64,000 nt of DNA from Algivirga pacifica (GTDB lineage Bacteria; Bacteroidota; Bacteroidia; Cytophagales; Flammeovirgaceae), in assembly GCF_039543525.1 (NCBI RefSeq), contig NZ_BAABJX010000062.1:93173-157172 (forward strand), given 5' to 3'. This document shows, one piece after another, positions 1-9,594 of this stretch (position 1 is its first letter; every line of letters starts with the position of its first letter). The notes below the pieces were generated by a model. That model was not told the DNA's origin. It did not search any database and saw nothing but the letters and a program-made list of their open reading frames with translations. Made by a program: the position numbers and the translations under genes.

Positions 1-75
1 CAGGACGAGGTGAACTCTAACGAGAATACACCAGAGCCACTAGGCGTATTTGAAGCGACACCAGTGAACCAATAA
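1..75 (+). CDS. 3' end of an unidentified protein (partial)
   Basis: An open frame enters from the left edge and stops with TAA at 73-75. It gives 24 residues, acidic and Asn/Pro-rich, ending in TPVNQ. A strong terminator begins 36 bases after the stop, which supports a real gene end. The fragment is too short to assign a family, and no function is proposed. Confidence 0.5.
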   Translation, partial: QDEVNSNENTPEPLGVFEATPVNQ

Positions 76-111
76 GGTTTACCGTATAGATACTGTCGTA
101 AGACGTTGATA

Positions 112-143
112 AGCGCAGGAAGCAATTCCTGCGCTTTTTTTTT
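112..143 (+). terminator. Rho-independent terminator of the left-edge gene
   Basis: A 10-bp stem, AGCGCAGGAA with TTCCTGCGCT, closes a GCAA tetraloop and is followed by about eight T residues. It ends the partial gene at 1-75. Confidence 0.9.
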
Positions 144-478
144 GCAGTTTTTATGAGTAAAGTTCCTTTTAAATATAATAGAGTATTGTAAGCTGTGTCT
201 TTTCCAAAATATTATACGGGTATCTATGTTTTTATTGATTTGATTAAATTCTGTTTATCAGGCTATTTTTGATATAAAGTGCGTTAATAACACTTAACAG
301 TGGGTTCAATAATTTGAATATTTTTTTTGGACATCTATTTGTTATTAAAGGTTAATAATTGTAAAATTGTGAATATATCACAAAACACAGAATCTATTGG
401 AGGTATTTAAGGTAGCGCGCCGCATTTCCTCCAAGTACTTTTTTAATATTAGTAAACCAATTCAATTATTTAAATCTT
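144..478 (+). promoter_or_regulatory. Upstream region of first susC: possible promoter, 5' hairpin and start-proximal box
   Basis: This AT-rich stretch has no gene. A TATTTTTG at 264-271 matches the Bacteroidota -7 form TAnnTTTG, and a TTTG lies at 239-242 (21-base spacer, slightly long), so promoter status is tentative. An inverted repeat, TTGGAGG (397-403) with CCTCCAA (428-434), would form a hairpin in the mRNA leader. The box TAAACCAATTCAATT (453-467) ends 11 bases before the ATG. A near-identical box sits at the same distance before the second susC. Confidence 0.4.
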
Positions 479-3400
479 ATGAAGAAAGCACTTTTACTGC
501 TATCATTTGTGCTTGGCCTTTTCTCAATGGCCTTGGCACAAAACAAGACAGTATCAGGTGTGGTAAGCGACGCTAGTGGCGAGCCTCTACCTGGTGTGAC
601 TGTTCAGATCAAAGGAACGACCGTTGGTACAGTGACCGGATTAGACGGTAACTTTACATTGGAAGCATCTCCAGAATCAGTATTGATGTTCCGTATCGTT
701 GGTTATAAAACAGTTGAAAAAGCTGTTGCTAACCAGACAAATTTCAAAATTGCTTTAGCAGAAGATGTAGAGCAATTGGAAGAAGTGGTTGTGACTGCTA
801 TGGGAGTTGAAAGAAGTGAGAAATCTTTAGGTTATGCAGTTCAAAAAGTGGACGGAGCATCTTTGGAGCAGTCTAAAGAAGCTAACCTTGTGAATGCACT
901 TTCTGGACAAGTAGCTGGTGTTCAAATTCAGGGTGCAGCAGGTGCTGCCTTGGGTGGTTCATCTCGTATTCAGATTCGTGGTGTAAACTCTTTCTCAGGA
1001 GATAACCAACCACTATTTGTAGTAGATGGTGTACCAATGGATAACTCCAACTTCTCGTCTAACTCTCAGCAAAGAGGTTTTGGTGGAGGTGCTTACGATT
1101 ATGGTAACAAGGCTTCCCAAATCAACCCTGCTGATATTGCAAGTATGTCCGTATTGAAAGGTACTTCAGCAACAGCGATTTATGGTGCACGTGGTGCAAA
1201 CGGTGTAATCTTGATTACTACTAAATCAGGTAACAGTGGTAAAAAAGGATTGGGTGTAACCGTTAATTCAAGTGTTACATTCGATCAGGCGGTAAATATG
1301 ATTGAGCACCAGCAGTTATATGGTGGTGGTGCAATCAACCCTGATACTGACCACGGTTTCTGGGAGTTTACAGAAAATGGACAAAAATACTTGGCTCCAG
1401 CTTATGCTAAGGATGGTTCTTGGGGACCTGCTTACGATCCAAATGTAAACGTAAGACACTGGGATTCTTGGGATGAAAATGCAGATAACTACGGTGAAAC
1501 TCGCCCTTGGGTAGCACCAGCAAACGATTACCATAGCTACTTTAATATTGGTAAAACATTCAATAACAATATTGCACTAACAGGAAGTAACGAAAACGGT
1601 TCTTTCCGTCTTTCGTATACAAACCTACACCAAGATGGTGTGATGCCGAATTCTGGAATGGACAGAAATACATTTAGCATCAACACAAACTACAAGCTTT
1701 CAGAGAAATTGACTGCTACTGCTGTAGGTAACTACGTAGTAGAAGAAGTAAACGGACGTTCTGCTACGGGTTATGATAACAACAACCCAATGCAAGGATT
1801 TTCACAATGGTGGCAAACACAGCTGGACTTTGATAGATTGAGAGATATCTACAGAGCAGATGGTTCACAACAAACATGGAACCCAGTAGGTATTGCAACT
1901 GATGAGGATGGTAACTTGACTTCTTTCAATACGAGTCCAAGATACTTTGATAACCCATTCTGGGTACGTGAGAATAACGTGCAGGAGGATATCACTAACC
2001 GTTTCTACGGTAAGGCAATGTTGAGCTATCAGCTGGTAGAAGGCTTAAAGCTAGAAGGGTCAATCGGTACTGATACTTATACATTCAGATCTGAGGAAAG
2101 AAGAGCACAAGGTGGTATTGATCTTTCAGATTATACAGAGTGGGTACGTACACACACTGAGGTGAACTCAGAAGTACACTTGTCATACAACAAGAGAATT
2201 GGAGATATCTCTATAACAGGTATGTTGGGAGCAAACAACATGTACCAGAAGAAAAACTTCAACTCGATCTCTACGGTATCAGGTATTGCACTAGAAGGGT
2301 TCTATAACATTTCTAACTCGGTAGGAACTCCATCAATCGAAACTAACGTACAGCAGTTGGCTATCAACTCAGCATACGGTACAGGTTCATTTGGATGGAA
2401 AGATATGGTATTCGTAGATGGTTCACTTCGTTTCGATGCTGCTTCTACACTACCTGAAGGAGCTAGAAGATACCCTTACTATGGACTTTCTACTTCATTC
2501 GTTCTAACAGAACTTCCTGCACTGCAAAACAATGATATCTTGTCTTTCGCAAAAGTGAGAGCTTCTTTGGGTAAAGCAGCCAACTATGCGAGACCTTACG
2601 CACTTTATGACGTGTATGAGCCACTTACTCCATTGTTCAATGGATTGCCAAGATATACTGTACCAAATGCTAAGAATAACAGCAACCTTGTAAATGAGGA
2701 AACTGACGAATTCGAAATTGGTGTTGACGTTCGTTTGTGGAACGGTAGAGTAACAGTAGATGCTGCTTACTATGATAGAACATCTTCGAATCAATTGATC
2801 GCTGTTGCTTCTTCTGCAGCAACAGGATATACATCAAGATGGACTAACGCTGGTGCAATGAGAAACAAGGGTATTGAGGCGATGGTGAATGTTAGACCAA
2901 TCGAAACAACTGATTTCTCATGGGATATCACAGCAAACTTCGCAATGAACGATAACGAAGTTCTTGAATTTACAGAAGGTGTAGATAACATCCGTTACGG
3001 TGGTACTTGGGCGGCTGACTTGATGATTGAGAAAGGATATCCTTACATGGCGATCTTCGGTAACGACTATACTTACCACGAGGAAACAGGAGAGAGAATT
3101 GTTGATGAGAATGGTTATTACAAGTTCTCAGACGATTATGAGTACCTAGGCTCAGCAATCGCTAAGTATACAGGTGGTGTAAGAAACACGTTCAGATACA
3201 AAGGCTTCTCAGCTTCAGCATTCGTTGATTTCCAGCAAGGAGGTTATATGCACTCTACTTCTATCCAGTGGGCGAAATACTCAGGTATGTTGCCAGAAAC
3301 TGCTGAAGGTGGAATCCGTGAGAATGGTTTAGTATTGGATGGTGTAACAGCAGATGGAACGCCTAATACTACAGCCGTTAATCCTCAGACTTACTTCCAG

Positions 3401-3679
3401 TCGTACTACTATGCTGCAGCTCCTAACGTATACAAATCTGACTTTATCAAGTTGAGAGAAGTATCGTTTGGTTATACGCTGCCTAACAACTTGGTACAAG
3501 GACTTGGTGTAAGAGATGTAAGCATCAACTTGATTGGTAGAAACCTAGCACTGCTTTATTCTGATATCCCATTCTTGGATCCTCAGATGGTAAATGGAGC
3601 AGGAAACGGACAAGGTTTCGAAAATGCATCCCTTCCTTCTACAAGATCATTGGGTGCTAACATTAGCTTCAAATTCTAA
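479..3679 (+). CDS. SusC/RagA-family TonB-dependent outer-membrane transporter
   Basis: This 1066-residue protein would import a ligand captured by its SusD partner across the outer membrane, powered by TonB. It has a signal peptide ending at ALAQ (residue about 21). A carboxypeptidase-regulatory-like domain follows (about 24-105, GEPLPGVTVQIKGT), then a plug domain (about 115-250, with VDGVPMD and GTSATAIYGARGANGVILI), then a long beta-barrel ending in aromatic residues (SFKF). Family membership is clear. The substrate cannot be read: no glycoside hydrolase, peptidase or sigma/anti-sigma pair lies next to it. The start is the ATG directly before the signal peptide. The susD partner follows after 90 bases. 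Confidence 0.95.
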   Translation: MKKALLLLSFVLGLFSMALAQNKTVSGVVSDASGEPLPGVTVQIKGTTVGTVTGLDGNFTLEASPESVLMFRIVGYKTVEKAVANQTNFKIALAEDVEQLEEVVVTAMGVERSEKSLGYAVQKVDGASLEQSKEANLVNALSGQVAGVQIQGAAGAALGGSSRIQIRGVNSFSGDNQPLFVVDGVPMDNSNFSSNSQQRGFGGGAYDYGNKASQINPADIASMSVLKGTSATAIYGARGANGVILITTKSGNSGKKGLGVTVNSSVTFDQAVNMIEHQQLYGGGAINPDTDHGFWEFTENGQKYLAPAYAKDGSWGPAYDPNVNVRHWDSWDENADNYGETRPWVAPANDYHSYFNIGKTFNNNIALTGSNENGSFRLSYTNLHQDGVMPNSGMDRNTFSINTNYKLSEKLTATAVGNYVVEEVNGRSATGYDNNNPMQGFSQWWQTQLDFDRLRDIYRADGSQQTWNPVGIATDEDGNLTSFNTSPRYFDNPFWVRENNVQEDITNRFYGKAMLSYQLVEGLKLEGSIGTDTYTFRSEERRAQGGIDLSDYTEWVRTHTEVNSEVHLSYNKRIGDISITGMLGANNMYQKKNFNSISTVSGIALEGFYNISNSVGTPSIETNVQQLAINSAYGTGSFGWKDMVFVDGSLRFDAASTLPEGARRYPYYGLSTSFVLTELPALQNNDILSFAKVRASLGKAANYARPYALYDVYEPLTPLFNGLPRYTVPNAKNNSNLVNEETDEFEIGVDVRLWNGRVTVDAAYYDRTSSNQLIAVASSAATGYTSRWTNAGAMRNKGIEAMVNVRPIETTDFSWDITANFAMNDNEVLEFTEGVDNIRYGGTWAADLMIEKGYPYMAIFGNDYTYHEETGERIVDENGYYKFSDDYEYLGSAIAKYTGGVRNTFRYKGFSASAFVDFQQGGYMHSTSIQWAKYSGMLPETAEGGIRENGLVLDGVTADGTPNTTAVNPQTYFQSYYYAAAPNVYKSDFIKLREVSFGYTLPNNLVQGLGVRDVSINLIGRNLALLYSDIPFLDPQMVNGAGNGQGFENASLPSTRSLGANISFKF

Positions 3680-3704
3680 TCAAGACTTACCGATTAAGAT
3701 GAAT

Positions 3705-3728
3705 GGTTGGGGAGTTTACTTCCCAACC
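3705..3728 (+). promoter_or_regulatory. Intercistronic hairpin between susC and susD
   Basis: GGTTGGG (3705-3711) pairs with CCCAACC (3722-3728). There is no T-tract, so it is unlikely to terminate strongly. It may protect mRNA ends or adjust the susC:susD ratio (inference). Confidence 0.5.
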
Positions 3729-3769
3729 TCATGAAGTAAAATTCATAGAACTTTAAGAAATCAACGAAT

Positions 3770-5224
3770 ATGAAAAATATACTAAGAAAGATGACCCTTG
3801 TAGCTGCGGCTACGAGCTCTCTATTCCTTTCTTCATGTGATGAGGGATTCACTGAAATGAACATTGACCCGAACAACCCTACAACGGTTCCAGCATCAAA
3901 CCTGGTAACGCAGGCGCAGTTCTCTTTGAACAACCTGTTTTGGGGAGGTTCAGCGAACTATGAGTTCGGGATGTTGATGGTTCAACACTTTGGACAAAAT
4001 GAGTATGCGGAAGAGTCAAGATATAACTTCTCTGCGTCCAACTTTAACCTGGTATGGAATACTACTTATTCAAGAGGTCTAATGGATCTTAAAGCTGCTA
4101 AAGACTTTGTTGAGGCAGATGAGAACCTTACTCCTGAAGCAAAAGCTAATCAGTTGGCGGTTATCAAGGTGTTGACAACTTGGGCTTTTCATAACCTGAC
4201 CGATATGTACGGAGATATTCCTTTCTCTCAGGCTTTGAATGCTGATGAGTACCCTTCTCCTGCTTACGATGCGCAGTCTGATATCTATCCTCAGTTGATT
4301 GCAGACTTGGAAGCAGCAGTGAGCGAAATCACTCCAGGTGCTGAAGGCTTCGGAAGCGCAGATGTGATCTATGAAGGTGACATGGCGAAATGGCAAAAGT
4401 TTGCGAACTCTTTGATCGTAAAAATTGCGATGAGAATGTCTGACAAAGAAGATGTTTCTTCTACAGTAGCAAGTGCAGTTTCTAGAGGAGTAATTACAGA
4501 TACTGCAGATGATGCTAACTTCGTTTTTGCAGAAGAGGCAGCATTGTCTAACCCTATGTGGTACAATGTGAATATCGACAATAGAGATGACTACTCTGTA
4601 TCAGAGACTTTGTTGATGCACCTTGCTGGCGCTGATGACACGTATGAAACAGCTGATGATGATCCTCGTTTGAGCAAATATGCGAAGAAAAACTCGCTAG
4701 ATGCTTACAAAGGAATGCCTTATGGCCTTACTGATGCTGCATCATTTAGCTTGCAAACAACTACCTCTCGTCCAACAGACGCAATCAGAGAAATGACTGC
4801 TCCTGCAATCATGCTGAGTGCTGTAGAGATGAACTTCTTCTTGGCTGAAGCAGTGCAAAGAGGGATGATTTCTGGAGATGCAGAGATGTATTATAATGAT
4901 GCAGTTCAGGCGTCAATGGCGCAGTGGGGTGTAGATCAGGCAGATGCTGATGCTTACTTGGCAGCTCACCCTTATGATGCAGCAAACTACAAAGAAGTCA
5001 TTGGTACTGAAAAGTGGGTTGCTCTGTACTCTCAAGGACTTGAGGCTTGGGCTGAGTGGAGAAGATTGGATTATCCAATGTTGTCTGCACCAGCTGACAT
5101 GTCTCCTGTAGCAACAGGTATCCCAACTCGTGCACTTTATCCTTCAGATGAAATCGGTACAAACGGTGATAATAGACCTGAGGAGGTGAACTTGAACCAA
5201 AAACTTTGGTGGGATGCGAACTAA
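3770..5224 (+). CDS. SusD/RagB-family surface lipoprotein (SusD-like_2 type)
   Basis: The partner lipoprotein of the preceding SusC is 484 residues long. A lipoprotein signal ends in LSS-Cys23, followed by DEGF. The next segment (FTEMNIDPNNPTTVPASNLV) is typical of the SusD-like_2 group often annotated as starch-binding associating with outer membrane. The alpha-helical TPR-like body includes an FFLAEAVQRG helix near residue 355 and a WAEWRRLDYP segment near 425. It should bind ligand at the cell surface and sit as a lid over the barrel. The substrate is unknown. Confidence 0.92.
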   Translation: MKNILRKMTLVAAATSSLFLSSCDEGFTEMNIDPNNPTTVPASNLVTQAQFSLNNLFWGGSANYEFGMLMVQHFGQNEYAEESRYNFSASNFNLVWNTTYSRGLMDLKAAKDFVEADENLTPEAKANQLAVIKVLTTWAFHNLTDMYGDIPFSQALNADEYPSPAYDAQSDIYPQLIADLEAAVSEITPGAEGFGSADVIYEGDMAKWQKFANSLIVKIAMRMSDKEDVSSTVASAVSRGVITDTADDANFVFAEEAALSNPMWYNVNIDNRDDYSVSETLLMHLAGADDTYETADDDPRLSKYAKKNSLDAYKGMPYGLTDAASFSLQTTTSRPTDAIREMTAPAIMLSAVEMNFFLAEAVQRGMISGDAEMYYNDAVQASMAQWGVDQADADAYLAAHPYDAANYKEVIGTEKWVALYSQGLEAWAEWRRLDYPMLSAPADMSPVATGIPTRALYPSDEIGTNGDNRPEEVNLNQKLWWDAN

Positions 5225-5256
5225 ACTTCGCTAACTCAAAAGTTATAGATATAAGA

Positions 5257-5287
5257 GCCTTGCAACAGATGTTGCAAGGCTTTTTTT
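5257..5287 (+). terminator. Terminator after the first susCD pair
   Basis: A perfect 10-bp stem, GCCTTGCAAC with GTTGCAAGGC, has an AGAT loop and is followed by seven T residues, 32 bases after the susD stop. Confidence 0.95.
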
Positions 5288-5470
5288 GTTCAATGTATTT
5301 TCTGAAATAGTACTCGAAATAAGCTTTAAAAGCTTCTCAAATTTTTTCTCCTTTGATAATCCTGATAGAAATATTTATTTTAAAAGAGCGATGAATTCCT
5401 GCTAATCAGTAGGGGATTGAAGCGTACCTATAAATAACTTATTGCTTCTTAATAATACCATATAAAGCTG

Positions 5471-6289
5471 ATGAAGAAACTAACACTATTACTGTTATTG
5501 GTTATGCCTTATACAGTCCTTTTTGCACAAAAAAATTCTTTTTATAACCGTAAAAAGCTTCCCTACGTACGCAACCCCCAAAAAATAGATATGGAAGAAA
5601 TTGATGAACGTCCGGAGGATACCCGGGATACCATCAATTATTTATACGGTACCTGGGAGGAAGGTGCCGCCGTATTATATAATGGAGATACCCTACAAGA
5701 ACTACCCTCTCGTTTTGACCTTTCCTGGCAGCAACTTACCCAGCGAAAAGAAGTAGCGGTGGGAAGAACAGACTCTTTAGTACAAAAAGATACCCTATAT
5801 CGAACAGTAGATTTCCGGAAAATCAAATCGTTTTATCTGGATATAGAAACTCAGGAGGGCTTTTATGAACGAAAACACTATGTTAACGGGTACGCCTATC
5901 GGTTAGAGGGAGTGCCGGTAGTGGGCATCTTTGAAGTGATCGAGGGAGGGGCGTATCAGTTGCTGGCAAAAATAGAACTCAAAACAGTAGAACCTTATGT
6001 TGACCAGTCAAATTTTAATAGAAGAAGGAGAGATCCAGTGCCCTGGAGGGAGGATGAACCCTTAACACGTACAAGGGTAAGGAATTATACGTTGTTTATC
6101 TCTGATCCGGAAGGAAATATCAAGAAATTAGGGGTGGGCCGAAGAAAGCTACTGCCTTTTTTTGGAGAGCTGACAGAAGAAGTGGGGATTTATATAAAAA
6201 AGGAAAAATTATCCGTTAGAAAAAAAGAAGATATGATCAATGTTATTGGCTTTTGCAATAGAATATATAGTAGTTTTACTCATTATTAA
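5471..6289 (+). CDS. Secreted protein of unknown function
   Basis: The product is 272 residues. It opens with a clean signal peptide (MKKLTLLLLLVMPYTVLFAQ, cleavage after Gln20). The mature part is charged and rich in Arg, Asp and Glu, with RRRRDP near residue 185 and a basic C-terminal third (GVGRRKLLPFF, KKEKLSVRKKED). I recognise no family. It stands alone: a terminator lies upstream and a 318-base gap downstream. It may be an exported protein specific to this lineage. The open frame, signal peptide and isolated position support a real gene. Confidence 0.7.
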   Translation: MKKLTLLLLLVMPYTVLFAQKNSFYNRKKLPYVRNPQKIDMEEIDERPEDTRDTINYLYGTWEEGAAVLYNGDTLQELPSRFDLSWQQLTQRKEVAVGRTDSLVQKDTLYRTVDFRKIKSFYLDIETQEGFYERKHYVNGYAYRLEGVPVVGIFEVIEGGAYQLLAKIELKTVEPYVDQSNFNRRRRDPVPWREDEPLTRTRVRNYTLFISDPEGNIKKLGVGRRKLLPFFGELTEEVGIYIKKEKLSVRKKEDMINVIGFCNRIYSSFTHY

Positions 6290-6607
6290 TATTTGAGTTT
6301 ATTTTTACTCTATTTTATGTGTTTTTTGTACTGATTCAGCGGATTGTATTTTTTTGGGAAACTTTGTTTTTAAGCAAATATTATCTTTAATTTAAACATT
6401 ATTAACAAAGAATAGTTATAAGAGATGTTAACGTAAACGACTTGTTTGTATGTTGAAAAAACATCCTTGCTTTTTATTTTAAATACGACTTATACTGAAG
6501 ATTTTTTTCAGATCAATGATACTTGCTGCTTTCGGGCAAGCCCGAGGGGGTACCAATTCCCCCCTTATTTACTTTTATATTTAAACTAATTCAATTGTAA
6601 ACTTTTT
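6290..6607 (+). promoter_or_regulatory. Leader region of second susC with GC-rich hairpins and start-proximal box
   Basis: This is AT-rich DNA without a gene, and no convincing TAnnTTTG promoter was found. Near its end are two adjacent hairpins, unusual in this AT-rich context. The first is TCGGGC (6532-6537) with GCCCGA (6540-6545); the second is GGGGG (6546-6550) with CCCCC (6559-6563). The box TAAACTAATTCAATT (6582-6596) ends 11 bases before the ATG, as in the first susC leader. Confidence 0.45.
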
Positions 6608-9574
6608 ATGAAAAAAACCTTATTACTGTTCGGGTTGTTTCTGGGGGTGCTTTTCTCTGCACTAGCACAGGAGCGTACAGTATCTGGTATCGTTTCCGAT
6701 GAAACAGGAGAAGGATTACCAGGTGTAACTGTATTGGTTAAGGGTACCACTAATGGTACAGTAACCGGAATCGATGGCAACTTTACGCTAAGTGGCGTAA
6801 CGGAGCAAACGGTACTGAGTTTCTCTATTGTAGGGTATAAGACTCAGGACATTAAAGTAGGTGCACAAACAAAATTCACTGTTCAGCTTTCAGAAGACGC
6901 GCAACAGTTGGAAGAAGTAGTAGTTGTTGGATACGGAACTCAGATTAAGAGAGAAATTACTGGATCTACAGTTTCTATTGGATCAGACGTTGTTGAGCGT
7001 CAGCCAGTATTGAATGCTTCTTCTATTCTTCAAGGACAAGCTTCTGGTGTACAGGTAACAGCTTCTTCTGGTGCTCCAGGTGGAGGTATCTCTGTAAGAG
7101 TAAGGGGGGCAACTTCTATCTTGGGTAATAACTCTCCGCTATATGTAGTAGACGGTGTACCAGTTGTTCAAGGTGACCTTACTGGAGGTGGATTTGGTGG
7201 ACAGTTGCAGTCTGCACTTTCTTCTTTGAACCCATCAGATATTGAGTCTATTGAAGTATTGAAAGATGCAGCTTCTACAGCAATTTACGGTACTAGAGGT
7301 GCAAATGGTGTTGTATTGATCACTACGAAAAGAGGTAAGTCGGGTGAGGCAAAAATCAACTTTGCTTATAACACTGGTATCGCAGAGCCTACTAAAGTAC
7401 TAGATAAAGTAACTTCAAAAGAATACTACGACATTCTGAACGAAGCAAGAACAAATGATGGCGGTACAGCACGTTCTTACGCAGATTGGGGATGGGATGA
7501 GACTACTGACAATGATTGGGTAGAAGAAGTGTTCAGAACTGCTAGAGTAAGTGATTACCAATTGAATGTAAGCGGTGGTGATGACCGTGTGAAGTACTTC
7601 TTGGGTGGATCTTACAGAGATGAGGAAGGAACGATGTTAGGTCAGAAGCTAACACGTTATAGCACAAAGATCAACTTGGATTTTAAAGCGAGTGAGCGTT
7701 TGCATGTAGCAACAAACTTCTATGGTGGTTATGAGATTAACAACCGTATCCAAAATGATAATAACATTTACGGTGTATACTCAACGGCTATCTTGACTTC
7801 TCCAGGTATTCCTGTATACGATGAGAGTGGTGAGTATTCTGTAACGCCATTTGCTAACCCAGTAGCGTCAGCATTGGAGCCAAGATACGCGAACTCTATG
7901 ACGAAGATTATTGCAAATACGAACTTCACGTACAATATCTTGCCAGGATTGGATTTCAGAACGGATTTGTCTTTGGATTACAATATTCTTAAGCAAGATC
8001 ACTACGAGCCAGCAACTACGGCACAAGGTTCAGCAAGTAACGGATCAGGTTTCTACGATGTAAGAGACTTAATGACTTGGGTAGTAGAACCCGTTATGTC
8101 ATATAACAAAACAGTGGCAGAAAAGCATAACTTCTCACTTCTTGCAGGGGCGACTTTCCAAAAGAGAATTGATGCATTCAATAACGTAACAGGTGTTGGT
8201 TTCTTGAAGCCTTCATTGACGTATATCACTTCAGCAGCTCAGATTACAGATGGTACTGGTTTTAAATCAAACTATGGTCTACAGTCTCAGTTTGGACGTT
8301 TGAACTATAACTTTGATGGAAAATACTTATTCTCAGCTTCTCTAAGACGTGATGGTTCTTCTCGTTTCGGTGAGAACAATAAGTATGGTACATTCTGGGC
8401 CGTTTCAGGGGGTTGGATTATCTCTGATGAGGAATTCTTGAAAAATCAGGATGTACTTAGCTTCTTGAAATTGAGAGCTTCTCATGGTATCACGGGTAAC
8501 GATGGTATTGGTGATTTCCGTTACTTAGGTACTTGGGGTACTTCTGCAAACTACTTGGGTGCACCAGCTTCTGCTCCAAACAGAATTGCTAACCCTGACT
8601 TGAAATGGGAAGAAACAGCAGTGACAGATCTTGGTTTGGAAACAGGCTTCTTTGACAACCGTCTTACTGTAAATGCTAACGTATTCTATTCTAGAACAAC
8701 AGACCTATTGTTGGCGAAGCCACTTTCAGGGGTAACAGGATTTACTTCATTGACAGCGAACGTTGGAGAAATGGAAAACAGAGGTTTGGAACTGGAAGCT
8801 GTTGCTACATTGGTTAATAGAGGTGGATTCTCTTGGAAGGTCAACAAGAATATTTCATTTGTTAGAAACAAAGTACTTAAGCTGGAGACAGCTAACGCGG
8901 ATGGTCGTGTAGATACAGGTTTTGCTTCTGCTTATATGGAAGGACAGCCTCTAAACGTATTCTATGCATTGGATTATCTAGGTGTTGACCCTGCTACAGG
9001 TGATGCGATCTATGACGATGTAAATGGTGATGGAATCATTTCTGATGAGGACCGTAAGATTGTTGGAGATGCGAACCCTGACTATTATGGCGGTTTCACT
9101 AACACACTTTCTTACAAAGGATTTACGTTGGATGCATTCTTCCAGTATTCAGTAGGAAATGAGATCTATAACAATACGAGAGCATTTACAGAGAATGTAG
9201 GTAGTTCATTGGCGACAGGTGCTTCTATGAGAGATCGTTGGAGAGAGCCAGGAGATATTACTTCTGTACCTAGAGCAACAAACGTAAGAAGAGGTTATAA
9301 CTCACAGGATTCTGACAGATGGGTGGAAGATGGATCATATATGCGTCTGAAAAACATTAGCTTGTCTTATAGCGTGCCACGCAACTGGATCAGTAAAGCG
9401 GGCTTGAGTACTGCTACGATCACAGCAACAGCTAATAACTTGCTGACTTGGACAAACTACAGCGCCGATCCAGAAGTAAGTGTATTCGCAGAGACAAACA
9501 CTTCTGCAGGTACAGACTTCTTAACACAGCCACAGAGCAAGCTGTATATGTTGAGTGTTAACCTAGGATTCTAA
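6608..9574 (+). CDS. SusC/RagA-family TonB-dependent outer-membrane transporter
   Basis: A second, shorter SusC paralogue of 988 residues. It has a signal peptide ending LFSALAQ (residue about 20), a carboxypeptidase-regulatory-like domain (about 23-105), the segment EEVVVVGYGTQ that begins the TonB-box/plug region, and a plug with VRGATSILGNN and VLKDAASTAIYGTRGANGVV. The barrel ends in SVNLGF. It pairs with the SusD 20 bases downstream and probably forms one operon with the Calx-beta lipoprotein. The substrate is unknown. Its N-terminus is close to that of the first SusC, so the two loci may be diverged duplicates (inference). Confidence 0.95.
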   Translation: MKKTLLLFGLFLGVLFSALAQERTVSGIVSDETGEGLPGVTVLVKGTTNGTVTGIDGNFTLSGVTEQTVLSFSIVGYKTQDIKVGAQTKFTVQLSEDAQQLEEVVVVGYGTQIKREITGSTVSIGSDVVERQPVLNASSILQGQASGVQVTASSGAPGGGISVRVRGATSILGNNSPLYVVDGVPVVQGDLTGGGFGGQLQSALSSLNPSDIESIEVLKDAASTAIYGTRGANGVVLITTKRGKSGEAKINFAYNTGIAEPTKVLDKVTSKEYYDILNEARTNDGGTARSYADWGWDETTDNDWVEEVFRTARVSDYQLNVSGGDDRVKYFLGGSYRDEEGTMLGQKLTRYSTKINLDFKASERLHVATNFYGGYEINNRIQNDNNIYGVYSTAILTSPGIPVYDESGEYSVTPFANPVASALEPRYANSMTKIIANTNFTYNILPGLDFRTDLSLDYNILKQDHYEPATTAQGSASNGSGFYDVRDLMTWVVEPVMSYNKTVAEKHNFSLLAGATFQKRIDAFNNVTGVGFLKPSLTYITSAAQITDGTGFKSNYGLQSQFGRLNYNFDGKYLFSASLRRDGSSRFGENNKYGTFWAVSGGWIISDEEFLKNQDVLSFLKLRASHGITGNDGIGDFRYLGTWGTSANYLGAPASAPNRIANPDLKWEETAVTDLGLETGFFDNRLTVNANVFYSRTTDLLLAKPLSGVTGFTSLTANVGEMENRGLELEAVATLVNRGGFSWKVNKNISFVRNKVLKLETANADGRVDTGFASAYMEGQPLNVFYALDYLGVDPATGDAIYDDVNGDGIISDEDRKIVGDANPDYYGGFTNTLSYKGFTLDAFFQYSVGNEIYNNTRAFTENVGSSLATGASMRDRWREPGDITSVPRATNVRRGYNSQDSDRWVEDGSYMRLKNISLSYSVPRNWISKAGLSTATITATANNLLTWTNYSADPEVSVFAETNTSAGTDFLTQPQSKLYMLSVNLGF

Positions 9575-9594
9575 TTAAAACCGGTATTAAAGCA

